Under the pieces are notes generated by a model that had not been told where the DNA came from, did no database searches, and saw only the letters and a list, made by a program, of their open reading frames with translations. The position numbers and the translations under genes were made by a program. Positions 6,675 through 12,946 of a stretch of 14,338 nt of DNA are shown here, one piece after another. Each line of letters starts with the position of its first letter. The stretch's first letter is position 1. Location of the stretch: NCBI GenBank assembly GCA_937968015.1, contig CALBSO010000087.1, positions 1 to 14,338 of the forward strand, in the 5' to 3' direction. This DNA is from an uncultured Thermomicrobia bacterium (GTDB taxonomy: Bacteria; Chloroflexota; Chloroflexia; Thermomicrobiales; JALYUS01).

Positions 6675-7145
6675 ATGAGGAATAATCGTGTAGGTCGTTG
6701 GTTTGCGGCCGGTGTCATTGGCACGCTCTTTACGATCATTATGCTCGCCCTGGCGTCGCCGGTCACGGCGAGCGGGTTGGTCACACCGCTCGCCGGGCAG
6801 GACCCAAACTCCAACGTCATCGTCGTGTCAAGCCCTGGCTTCATCAACAACGTGACGGCGGTCAATCCGGTCACTAACGGCGCCAACTTCTGCACCGATC
6901 CGACGTGTGGCGGCACCTTTGTCTGCAACGCTAATGGTTGCGTCGTACCGACGTGCGCCACTTTTGCTTGCAATAGGCTGGGATATACGGCGACAGGCCC
7001 GATCATTGATCAGCTGCCCAACGGCGTGCTCGTCGTCGCGGGCTACGACGGCAACATCTACCACTATACGTTTGATCCCACCACTGGTAAATACGTCGAG
7101 ACTGACGCCAACGGCAATCCCCTCAATGACGTGGCGCATGCGTAA
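6675..7145 (+). CDS. Secreted protein with six regularly spaced cysteines, unknown function
   Basis: I do not recognise a family. The 156-residue product begins with a classic Sec signal peptide: basic MRNNRVGRW, a hydrophobic core at about 11-28, and a probable cleavage after Val-Thr-Ala (residue 32). The mature part has six cysteines at 73, 78, 84, 89, 94 and 99 (C-x4-C-x5-C-x4-C-x4-C-x4-C), so almost every fifth residue is Cys. This suggests a disulfide-knit or metal-binding module. The C-terminal part (VAGYDGNIYHYTFDPTTGKY) looks like a beta hairpin of repeat-type surface proteins. ATG 6675 has an ideal AGGAGG (6664-6669). The gene is monocistronic: it is preceded by an AT-rich promoter-like region and followed by a strong hairpin. 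Confidence 0.85.
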   Translation: MRNNRVGRWFAAGVIGTLFTIIMLALASPVTASGLVTPLAGQDPNSNVIVVSSPGFINNVTAVNPVTNGANFCTDPTCGGTFVCNANGCVVPTCATFACNRLGYTATGPIIDQLPNGVLVVAGYDGNIYHYTFDPTTGKYVETDANGNPLNDVAHA

Positions 7146-7204
7146 TCGCCGCGACGTGGGGTGATGATTCCCGGCTCCGCGCGGGGAATACGAACGGAAG
7201 AGAA

Positions 7205-7228
7205 GGCGGAAGCAGGGATGCTTCCGCC
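7205..7228 (+). terminator. Strong hairpin, likely terminator of the secreted protein gene
   Basis: GGCGGAAGCA (7205-7214) pairs perfectly over 10 bases with TGCTTCCGCC (7219-7228) around a GGGA loop. The following bases (TCCATTGTG) give only a weak T tract. It lies about 60 bases after one stop and 40 bases before the next start, so it could also act as an attenuator of the M20 hydrolase gene. Confidence 0.55.
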
Positions 7229-7267
7229 TCCATTGTGAGACGCCCGGTGCGATCTGAAGGAGGAGCA

Positions 7268-8545
7268 GTGCTGCCTGATATCGAGCGACGTGTTCTTGAC
7301 GCCGTAGAGGCCGAATTCGAACCGACGGTTGCCCGCATTCAGGCAGCCGTGCAGTGCCCGAGCATTACCGGGCACGAAGGGCGCGTGCAGGACCTGATGG
7401 CGGAAATGCTCCGTGCGACGGGCATGGACGTGGACATGTGGGAGCCACGACATGAGGACTTCCGCGACGCCGGTTATCCAGAATATGTCACCGAGGAGCC
7501 GCCTTTCACCGGTCGCCCGAACGTCGTTGGCATCCTCAAAGGCACGGGCGACGGCCGGTCGTTCGCCATCAACGGGCATATTGACGTGGTACCCGCGGGC
7601 GATGAAACGATCTGGACGTATCCACCCTTCAGCGCGACGCGGGCAGAGGGTCGTATCTACGGTCGCGGTTCGACCGACATGAAGGGTGGGCTGATCGCCG
7701 GTATCGGCGCGATCCGGGCGATCCGGGCGGCGGGCGTCCGGCTCAAGGGCGACGTGATGGTGCAATCGGTGATCGCGGAGGAGAGCGGCGGTGCGGGTAC
7801 GCTTGCGGCGGTCCTGCGTGGGCACGTCGCGGACGGCGTCCTGATCGCGGAACCAACACGGCTGAATATTACGCCCGCCGGAGGCGGCTGCCTGATGTTC
7901 CGCATTACCGTGCATGGCCGGTCGGCGCACGCCGCGCTCCGCTACGAGGGCGAGAGCGCACTCGAACACTGGTATCCGCTCCACGCGGCACTCCTCACCC
8001 TCGAAGCGGAACGGAACCGGACGGTCCATCACCCGCTCTATCGCCACCTGCCGAACAAATTCCCCTTCAACGTCGGGCGGCTCGAAGCGGGCAACTGGCC
8101 CTCCTCCGTGCCGGAGACGCTGGTAGCGGAGGGGCGGTTCGGTATCCTCCCTGGCGAAGATATGGAAGCGGTACGCGCCAGTTTTGCGCGCACCCTGACC
8201 GACGCTGCCCAGAACGACCCATGGCTCCGCGAACATCCGCCGACATTAGAGTGGTACGGCGCGCAGTTCGGTACGGCGGAGATCGCGGCGGATCACCCGC
8301 TTGTTCGGACACTCCACGACGCGTTTGTGGACACGATGGGGCGCGAGCCGGGTGTGGAAGGCGTCGCGTGGGGCTCCGATATGCGTTTCTTCACCGAGAT
8401 CGCCCACGTTCCCGCCGTGCTGTTCGGGCCGGGCGATGTCGCCCTCGCCCATTACACCGACGAGTTCGTCCTGGAAGAAGAGATTCGCCAGGCGATGCGC
8501 GTGGACGCCCTCACGATCCTGCGCTGGTGCGGCATCGCGGAATGA
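7268..8545 (+). CDS. M20-family metallohydrolase (ArgE/DapE/carboxypeptidase type)
   Basis: These di-zinc enzymes cleave acyl-amino acids or small peptides. All expected active-site motifs are present in order: NGHIDVVP with His104 and Asp106, YGRGSTDMKGG with bridging Asp137, AEESGGAGT with catalytic Glu171 and ligand Glu172, Glu195 in IAEPT, and a late His395 in AHYTDEFV. The dimerisation-domain motif HGRSAHAA (217-223) is also intact. The length of 425 residues is normal for ArgE/DapE-type deacylases. GTG 7268 is chosen because AAGGAGGAG ends just before it (AGGAGG 7258-7263) and the upstream 11 codons look untranslated. Motifs do not separate acetylornithine deacetylase, succinyl-diaminopimelate desuccinylase and other deacylases, and no arginine or lysine biosynthesis genes are adjacent. 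I therefore give no gene symbol. Confidence 0.9.
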   Translation: MLPDIERRVLDAVEAEFEPTVARIQAAVQCPSITGHEGRVQDLMAEMLRATGMDVDMWEPRHEDFRDAGYPEYVTEEPPFTGRPNVVGILKGTGDGRSFAINGHIDVVPAGDETIWTYPPFSATRAEGRIYGRGSTDMKGGLIAGIGAIRAIRAAGVRLKGDVMVQSVIAEESGGAGTLAAVLRGHVADGVLIAEPTRLNITPAGGGCLMFRITVHGRSAHAALRYEGESALEHWYPLHAALLTLEAERNRTVHHPLYRHLPNKFPFNVGRLEAGNWPSSVPETLVAEGRFGILPGEDMEAVRASFARTLTDAAQNDPWLREHPPTLEWYGAQFGTAEIAADHPLVRTLHDAFVDTMGREPGVEGVAWGSDMRFFTEIAHVPAVLFGPGDVALAHYTDEFVLEEEIRQAMRVDALTILRWCGIAE

Positions 8546-8557
8546 AATCGAGGAGCG

Positions 8558-8610
8558 CCGCAAAGAGGGAAGAAAAATTATCCATATCCCCTTCTTTGCG
8601 TTCTTTGCGG
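8558..8610. repeat. Palindrome with CCGCAAAGA / TCTTTGCGG arms (interspersed repeat type B, copy 2)
   Basis: CCGCAAAGA (8558-8566) and TCTTTGCGG (8602-8610) are perfect reverse complements over 9 bases, and inner parts rich in GGGAAGAA and CCCCTTCTTTGCG partly extend the pairing. Its right side resembles the palindrome at 3665-3748. It begins 12 bases after the M20 hydrolase stop, so it may also limit read-through. Similar AAAGACGC-type palindromes occur widely in bacterial genomes. Confidence 0.65.
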
Positions 8611-8712
8611 TTCAATCGGTTCGCCCCCTAGCGTGGTGCGTTAGCGGCTGCTAAACTAGTGTACGGACGGTGAATTCGGTCGTATAGCCGGTGTAGGGTG
8701 GGAGGGATTGCG

Positions 8713-9447
8713 GTGAAGGATCAGCAGAGACAGAATATCATCCGCGCGCTCATTGTCGAGTTTATCGGCCCATTCGCATTGGTCTTCGTGGGGGCAGGCG
8801 CGATCATTGCGACGGCGGGCGGCAATCTCGTCGCCATTGCCCTGGCGCATGGCCTCGCGATTGGTTTGCTTGTCGCGGCGGCGGGCCATATCTCCGGTGG
8901 CGTCTACAATCCGGCGCTGACGATCGGCCTCGCTATCGCGCGCAAACTCTCGCTGGGGCTGGTGATCCCCTACATCGTCGTGCAGTTGCTCGGCGCGACG
9001 GCTGCGGCCCTCTGCTTGAAAGCGGTCTTTCCGAGCGCGGCGATTGACAAGGTCAGCCTCGGTGTCCCGGCGGTGGGGCCGGGCTTCGGCACGGGCGGCG
9101 CGTTCGTCGCGGAAGTGATTATGACGTTCTTCCTGATGTTCGTTGTCTATGGCACCGCCGTGGACGAGCGTGGCCCGCGCGCCATCGCGGCGCTCGCGAT
9201 TGGCCTGACGATCACAATGGACATCTTCATCGGTGGCGGTGCGAGTGGCGCGGCGATGAACCCAGCCCGGCATTTTGGGCCGGCGCTCATCGGCAACTCC
9301 TGGGCAAACTGGTGGCTCTGGTGGGTCGCTCCAATCCTCGGCGCGATTATTGCAGCCGCGCTCTACGCATATGTCCTCCAGGAACAATCCGAACCGCCGC
9401 GTCCGGACGTCCTTGACGGCGAAATCCCGCGCGACCGCCGCGTCTAA
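8713..9447 (+). CDS. Aquaporin / MIP-family channel with a TIP-like selectivity filter
   Basis: MIP channels conduct water or small neutral solutes across the membrane. The 244-residue protein has the standard six-helix, two-half-helix plan with both signature loops: HISGGVYNPALT (NPA at 66-68) and SGAAMNPARHFGPAL (NPA at 183-185, Arg186). Aligning by distance from the NPA asparagines, as in AQP1, gives the aromatic/arginine filter as His46, Ile171, Ala180 and Arg186. This is the combination known from plant tonoplast intrinsic proteins, not the Phe-His-Cys/Thr-Arg of orthodox water channels or the Trp-Gly-Phe-Arg of GlpF. GTG 8713 is preferred to GTG 8698 because GGGAGGG (8700-8706) lies 6 bases before it. 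No glycerol kinase is nearby, which also argues against a glycerol facilitator. Its solute is unproven. Confidence 0.93.
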   Translation: MKDQQRQNIIRALIVEFIGPFALVFVGAGAIIATAGGNLVAIALAHGLAIGLLVAAAGHISGGVYNPALTIGLAIARKLSLGLVIPYIVVQLLGATAAALCLKAVFPSAAIDKVSLGVPAVGPGFGTGGAFVAEVIMTFFLMFVVYGTAVDERGPRAIAALAIGLTITMDIFIGGGASGAAMNPARHFGPALIGNSWANWWLWWVAPILGAIIAAALYAYVLQEQSEPPRPDVLDGEIPRDRRV

Positions 9448-9516
9448 GCAGCCAATGAGCAATGAGGGTTGAGCAATGAGTACCGAATACGAATCGCTCA
9501 TTGCTTCATTGGCTGC
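9448..9516. repeat. Large inverted repeat surrounding the dedA start codon
   Basis: The left arm GCAGCCAATGAGCAATGAG (9448-9466) and the right arm 9497-9516 are reverse complements with a single extra base. GAGCAATGAG occurs twice (once in the left arm, once at 9471-9480 in the loop). The loop contains the apparent dedA ATG (9476), and the GAGGG ribosome binding site (9464-9468) straddles the arm end. The arms would form a 19-20 base-pair stem in mRNA. Confidence 0.85.
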
Positions 9517-10195
9517 GTTTGGCCTCGATTTGCACGCGATTCAGGACCTCGTCACCCGCTACGGCTGGTGGGGGGTCCTCTTTCTGATGGTGTTGCAAGG
9601 GGCGACAATGCCGGTCCCGAATGAGATTACTATGCCGCTGGCCGGGTGGCTGCTGATCGAATCGGTCGGCAAACCGAAGGCGCTGATCCTCTTCGCCGGG
9701 TTGGTCGGGGCGGTCGGGTGGGTGATTGGCGCGCTTGTCGCCTATACGGTAATGGCGATTGGTGGGCGGGCGCTTCTCACGCGGCTGCGTTGGCGCTTCC
9801 CTGCGGCGGAGCGCGCCCTCGCCCGCTCCGATGCCTGGTTCGCGCGGTGGGGGGCATGGGCAGCATTTTTTGCCCGCTTGCTGCCTATCTCGCGGACGAT
9901 CATCACCTTGCCGGCGGGCGCGGCGCGAGTGCCCATCGTGCCGTTCACCCTAGCGACCTTCGGTGGAGCATTGATCTGGTCCACCTTTCTCGCCGCATGC
10001 GGGTATCTCGCGGGCAGCCAGTGGGATCACGTGCGCGGGCGGCTCGGCCAGTGGTATCTGCCCGTCACCATCGCCGTCATCGTCCTCGGTGTCGTTGCCT
10101 ATTTCGTCATCGGGCGACTCCGAGCGCATCAGCCCGAGCCCCGTATTCCTCCCTCTCTCCATTCGCCCACGAATGGAGAGGGGATTGGGGAGTGA
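9476..10195 (+). CDS. DedA/VTT-family membrane protein
   Basis: DedA proteins are integral membrane proteins with re-entrant loops. Several members are implicated in flipping undecaprenyl phosphate or other lipids, and many need specific acidic and arginine residues. The conserved features are present: Glu50 in MPVPNEITMPLAGWLL, and FFARLLPISRTIITLPAGAA (131-150) with Arg134, Pro137 and Arg140. In that motif Ala stands where Gly is usual before Arg134. Length is 239. The first 12-15 residues (SLIASLAA) and the last 15 or so (PPSLHSPTNGEGIGE) are encoded by repeat DNA: the inverted repeat at 9448-9516 and the palindrome at 10155-10190. The real family region is therefore about 18-220. It lies 28 bases after the aquaporin and is probably co-transcribed with it. 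The exact substrate is unknown. Confidence 0.9.
   Translation: MSTEYESLIASLAAFGLDLHAIQDLVTRYGWWGVLFLMVLQGATMPVPNEITMPLAGWLLIESVGKPKALILFAGLVGAVGWVIGALVAYTVMAIGGRALLTRLRWRFPAAERALARSDAWFARWGAWAAFFARLLPISRTIITLPAGAARVPIVPFTLATFGGALIWSTFLAACGYLAGSQWDHVRGRLGQWYLPVTIAVIVLGVVAYFVIGRLRAHQPEPRIPPSLHSPTNGEGIGE
10155..10190. repeat. Palindromic repeat overlapping the dedA 3' end (type A, copy 1)
   Basis: CTCTCCATTCG (10155-10165) and CGAATGGAGAG (10170-10180) form a perfect 11-pair stem with a CCCA loop, followed by GGGGATTGGGG (10180-10190). The reverse complement of that last part, CCCCAATCCCC, recurs at 11524-11534 beside another palindrome. The element runs through the last coding codons of dedA. 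Confidence 0.75.
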
Positions 10196-10197
10196 GG

Positions 10198-10225
10198 TTC
10201 ATTCGTCGCCCAAGCGACGGATGAA
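10198..10225 (+). terminator. Hairpin directly after the dedA stop codon
   Basis: TTCATTCGTCGC (10198-10209) pairs with GCGACGGATGAA (10214-10225) over 12 positions, one of them G-U, around a CCAA loop. It starts two bases after the stop. No T tract follows, so it may be an mRNA-stabilising or repeat-derived structure rather than a true intrinsic terminator. Confidence 0.5.
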
Positions 10226-10319
10226 GGACGCGCCGGGGTCCATTGTCATCCGTGCCGAGTGTCGCCTTCAGAAATGCGCGTCAGTGCCAAGTGATACACA
10301 TGCAGACGGTACTCATTGC

Positions 10320-10348
10320 TTGACGAGCAGGCTGTCAACACGGAGACT
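10320..10348 (+). promoter_or_regulatory. Possible promoter and operator dyad upstream of the Rieske oxygenase gene
   Basis: TTGACG (10320-10325) matches the -35 at five of six positions. Seventeen bases later GAGACT (10343-10348) matches the -10 at only three, so any promoter would be weak or activated. The -35 is part of an inverted repeat TTGAC-N9-GTCAA (10320-10338), a plausible binding site for a dimeric regulator. The 200-base gap between dedA and this gene (10196-10396) otherwise holds only the hairpin after dedA. Confidence 0.35.
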
Positions 10349-10396
10349 TGGCGTGAAGAAAAAACAGCGCGGAACATCATGAGAGGAGTCCCACCG

Positions 10397-11521
10397 ATGG
10401 CAGTGACACTCGATGCCGACACGACGTTTCTTCGCACGCTGCCTGGTCGGTACTACTACGATCCCGCGATCTACGCGGCGGAGCAGGAGCGCATCTTCTC
10501 GCGCATATGGGTCTGCGTTGGCCGTGCGGAGGAACTGCCGGAGCCGGGCATGTATCGGACGTTTGATCTCGCCAATGAGAATGTGGTGCTGCTGCGCGGG
10601 CGCGACGACATACTACGGGCGTTCCTGAATGTCTGCCGCCATCGAGGAGCCCGGCTCTGTACGGCAGCGCACGGCCAGGCGCGCAATGCGATCCAATGCC
10701 CCTACCACGCCTGGACCTACGCGCTCGATGGCACGCTGCTCGGTGCGCCGAATATCATGGAGATGGAGAGTTTCGACCGCGATAGTCATGGCCTGATTCC
10801 CGTCGCGCTCGATATGTGGGCGGGGTTGGTGTGGGTGAACCTCGCGGACGATCCGCCGCCGCTCGCTTCGCAGACCCGTGTGGCAGTCTTGGATCGTTTC
10901 GGGGAGGAAGAGACCTTCGCCCGTTACCATCTGGAAGACTTGCGCGCCGCGAAAATGATTGAATACACAGTGCATGCGAACTGGAAACTGACCATCGAGA
11001 ATTTTCTGGAATGCTATCACTGCGGCCCGATGCATCCTGAGTTGTGCGACCTGCTCCCCGGCTTCCGGCGTGGCGTGGCGTATCAGTCGGGGATCGGGAC
11101 GGAATTCGCCGAGGGCATCGAAGGGTTCACCTTCTCCGGCAAGGCGAGCCGCCCGCCACTGCCCGATCTGCCACCGGCAGACCAGCGCAAGTATTACGGT
11201 GTCGTGCTGCTCCCGAACGTCTTTATCAGTCTGCTCCCGGACCACGCGATTCTCCATACGCTCTGGCCGCAAGGGCCGGACGAAACCCGGATCATCTGTG
11301 ACTGGGTCTTCCATCCGGATGCGATTGCGGCGCCCGATTTCGACCCGATGGATGTCGTCGAGGTCTTCGACCTCGTCAATCGGCAGGACTGGGAAGTCTG
11401 CGAACTGGCACAGCACGGCGTCCGCTCGAAGGTCTACACCAACGGCGGCCTCTTCGTCCCAACCGAGCGACATATCCGCCGCTTCAACGATTTCGTGCTG
11501 GCGCAACTGGAAACAACCTAA
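10397..11521 (+). CDS. Rieske non-heme iron oxygenase, catalytic subunit (quaternary-amine type)
   Basis: The protein (374 residues) is the terminal oxygenase of a two-component system that hydroxylates or demethylates substrates using O2 and electrons from a separate reductase. The Rieske cluster ligands are Cys80 and His82 in CRHRGARL, then Cys101 and His104 in CPYHAWTY. The mononuclear iron site is His208 and His213 in ENFLECYHCGPMHPEL, with Asp331 in NRQDWEVC. Glu205 occupies the position of the inter-subunit bridging Asp of naphthalene dioxygenase. Carnitine monooxygenase and relatives acting on choline- and betaine-like compounds use Glu there. I infer an N-demethylase or hydroxylase for a quaternary ammonium compound. 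ATG 10397 follows GAGAGGAG at 10381-10388. The reductase is not in the window. A DAO-type oxidoreductase follows. Confidence 0.92.
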   Translation: MAVTLDADTTFLRTLPGRYYYDPAIYAAEQERIFSRIWVCVGRAEELPEPGMYRTFDLANENVVLLRGRDDILRAFLNVCRHRGARLCTAAHGQARNAIQCPYHAWTYALDGTLLGAPNIMEMESFDRDSHGLIPVALDMWAGLVWVNLADDPPPLASQTRVAVLDRFGEEETFARYHLEDLRAAKMIEYTVHANWKLTIENFLECYHCGPMHPELCDLLPGFRRGVAYQSGIGTEFAEGIEGFTFSGKASRPPLPDLPPADQRKYYGVVLLPNVFISLLPDHAILHTLWPQGPDETRIICDWVFHPDAIAAPDFDPMDVVEVFDLVNRQDWEVCELAQHGVRSKVYTNGGLFVPTERHIRRFNDFVLAQLETT

Positions 11522-11523
11522 CC

Positions 11524-11552
11524 CCCCAATCCCCTTCCTTTTCGGGAAGGGG
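11524..11552. repeat. Palindromic repeat between the Rieske and FAD genes (type A, copy 2)
   Basis: CCCCTTCC (11531-11538) and GGAAGGGG (11545-11552) form an 8-pair stem around TTTTCG. Just before them, CCCCAATCCCC (11524-11534) repeats, inverted, the sequence at 10180-10190. It starts three bases after the oxygenase stop. Confidence 0.75.
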
Positions 11553-11609
11553 AGCGAGACAAGGGAAGGCCCACCCATGATGGTAAGGCGCGATGCACGA
11601 AGCGGGTTC

Positions 11610-11629
11610 CCCCTCCTTTTCGGGAGGGG
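11610..11629. repeat. Palindromic repeat providing the FAD gene upstream region (type A, copy 3)
   Basis: CCCCTCC (11610-11616) and GGAGGGG (11623-11629) pair over 7 bases around the same TTTTCG loop as the copy at 11531-11552. The purine-rich right flank (AGGGGGTAGG, 11631-11640) appears to serve as the ribosome binding site of the gene at 11644. Confidence 0.75.
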
Positions 11630-11643
11630 CAGGGGGTAGGTAC

Positions 11644-12798
11644 ATGGCAACGTACGACCTTATCATCATCGGCGCGGGCAATCTGGGGCTCTGGACGGCG
11701 CACCAGTTGGCCCAGCGGGGCTTTGGCAGGATCGCGGTCTGCGAGCGGACGTGGGCGGGATTCGGTGCGACGACGCGGTCGGCGGGCGTCGTGCGGCAGC
11801 AGGGTGGCTCCGAAACGGCGATCAAACTCGGCATCTGGTCCCGCGAACGCTACATCAGCCTCGGCGCGGAACTGGGGTTGGATAGCGGCTTCACCGAGAC
11901 CGGGTACTACGTACTGGCAGAGAGCGAAGAGGAGAAAGCCGCCTTCCTTGATCTCGTCACGTTGCGGCGTGCCTGCGGGATGGAAAACGAGTGGGTGGAC
12001 GCCGCTGAAGGCCGCAAGCGGTTCCCCGGCCTCGATTGGGAAAATCTGCTCGGCGCGACATACACCGCGAACGACGGCTATGTCCATCCGCCGATTGTCG
12101 CGCGCAACATCACCTTCGCGGCGGCGCGGCAGCCAACGATTGACATTTTCGAGCAATGCACGGTCGAAGCGATTGAGCGGAGTGGCAGCGCCTTCACCGT
12201 GCGGACGACGCGCGGCACGTTCACGTCTGACCGCGTGCTCGATGCCGGTGGGCCACGCGGCGCGCGGAGAATCGGCGCGATGGTCGGCGTCGAGGTACCG
12301 GTTTCCGCGGCGCGGCATCTCGTCGTCACGTACCCGGATGTGCCGCCGTTCCCGATGTTCTTCGCATTGGCGAAGGGCATCTACGTGCGTCCGGAAGAAC
12401 AGGGCGCGCTGCTCGGCCTCAGTAACCCATACGAGCGCGCGGACCCTTCCGACCGCTACCAACTCGATTTCGACTGGGACTATTTCGCGCAGATGCGCCC
12501 GGCGTGGGAATCGGTCTTTCCCGCGCTCGCGGCGCAGCGCGTCTCGCGGTCGTGGGCAGGTTCGATTGATTACACGCCGGATCACCTGCCGATCATTGAC
12601 CAGCCGCTGCCGGGCTTTTACGTTCTCGCCGCCGGCGGACACGGCATGATGTGGGGCCCGGCGCTTGGCATGAAGATGGCCGAACTGATCGTGGAGGGCG
12701 TGGTGCGCGATCTGCCCGAGGACGAAATCACTCTCGATCGCTTCGCGAAACCCCGCGTACACAAGGATGCCATTGCGTTGCCGTTCCCGACGACGTAG
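11644..12798 (+). CDS. DAO-family FAD-dependent oxidoreductase (sarcosine oxidase beta/dimethylglycine oxidase-like)
   Basis: These flavoenzymes oxidise secondary or tertiary amines and amino acids such as sarcosine, dimethylglycine or glycine. The ADP-binding GxGxxG motif is at the N-terminus (IIIGAGNLG, 7-15). Next come GFGATTRSAGVVRQQGG (39-55), which is typical of the group and contacts FAD, then the DGYVHPP segment at about 144-150. The C-terminal FAD motif is SIDYTPDHLPIIDQPLPGFYVLAAGGHGM (307-335, in parts). Length is 384, normal for a single-subunit or beta-subunit DAO protein. ATG 11644 is chosen because the GXG motif starts at once; the 17 codons upstream are repeat DNA. It follows the Rieske oxygenase on the same strand. 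A demethylation pathway (oxygenase removes one methyl, flavoenzyme the next) is a reasonable inference, but no folate-binding domain is present to capture formaldehyde. Confidence 0.9.
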   Translation: MATYDLIIIGAGNLGLWTAHQLAQRGFGRIAVCERTWAGFGATTRSAGVVRQQGGSETAIKLGIWSRERYISLGAELGLDSGFTETGYYVLAESEEEKAAFLDLVTLRRACGMENEWVDAAEGRKRFPGLDWENLLGATYTANDGYVHPPIVARNITFAAARQPTIDIFEQCTVEAIERSGSAFTVRTTRGTFTSDRVLDAGGPRGARRIGAMVGVEVPVSAARHLVVTYPDVPPFPMFFALAKGIYVRPEEQGALLGLSNPYERADPSDRYQLDFDWDYFAQMRPAWESVFPALAAQRVSRSWAGSIDYTPDHLPIIDQPLPGFYVLAAGGHGMMWGPALGMKMAELIVEGVVRDLPEDEITLDRFAKPRVHKDAIALPFPTT

Positions 12799-12862
12799 CG
12801 CGGTTTTCGTCGGGACTGATTCTCTGTTTCCCCGGCGGTAACGGGCTTAATGGCGCCGAGAT

Positions 12863-12911
12863 CCGATCTTCTCCAGCGCGACGCTCTACTGCCATCGCCG
12901 GAGAAGATCGG
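12863..12911. terminator. Inverted repeat between convergent genes, possible bidirectional terminator
   Basis: CCGATCTTCTCC (12863-12874) and GGAGAAGATCGG (12900-12911) match perfectly over 12 bases, with a 25-base loop. It lies in the 148-base gap between two convergent genes, where a bidirectional terminator is expected. The long loop and absence of T tracts mean it could equally be another interspersed palindrome. Apart from this I see nothing in the gap. Confidence 0.5.
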
Positions 12912-12946
12912 CGCTCAGGATGACTTGCCCCGGTTTCGCCCCCGGC

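Noticed and set aside
7064..8236. A 390-codon open frame on the minus strand opposite the M20 hydrolase gene
   Set aside because: The plus strand here has all zinc-site motifs of a known family. The minus-strand frame has a biased Arg/His/Asp-rich composition, no family motifs and no ribosome binding site; it is a typical antisense shadow in high-GC DNA.
7268..8545. Assigning argE or dapE to the M20 hydrolase
   Set aside because: The family motifs do not decide the substrate, and no arginine or lysine pathway genes are adjacent.
8578..8586. TTATCCATA, similar to a DnaA box, which could point to a replication origin near the rpmH operon
   Set aside because: Only a single imperfect match, inside a palindromic repeat 8 kb from rpmH. 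No cluster of boxes and no dnaA or dnaN are visible.
8713..9447. Calling the channel a glycerol facilitator (glpF)
   Set aside because: The predicted filter is His-Ile-Ala-Arg rather than Trp-Gly-Phe-Arg, and no glycerol kinase or dehydrogenase is in the window.
9448..9516. CRISPR-like repeat suggested by the repeated GAGCAATGAG units
   Set aside because: Only an inverted pair plus two short direct copies, with no equal-length spacers and no cas genes.
11518..12762. A 414-codon open frame on the minus strand opposite the FAD oxidoreductase gene
   Set aside because: It mirrors a clear DAO-family gene, is Arg/Asp-rich and begins and ends without signals. It is explained by high-GC codon bias.
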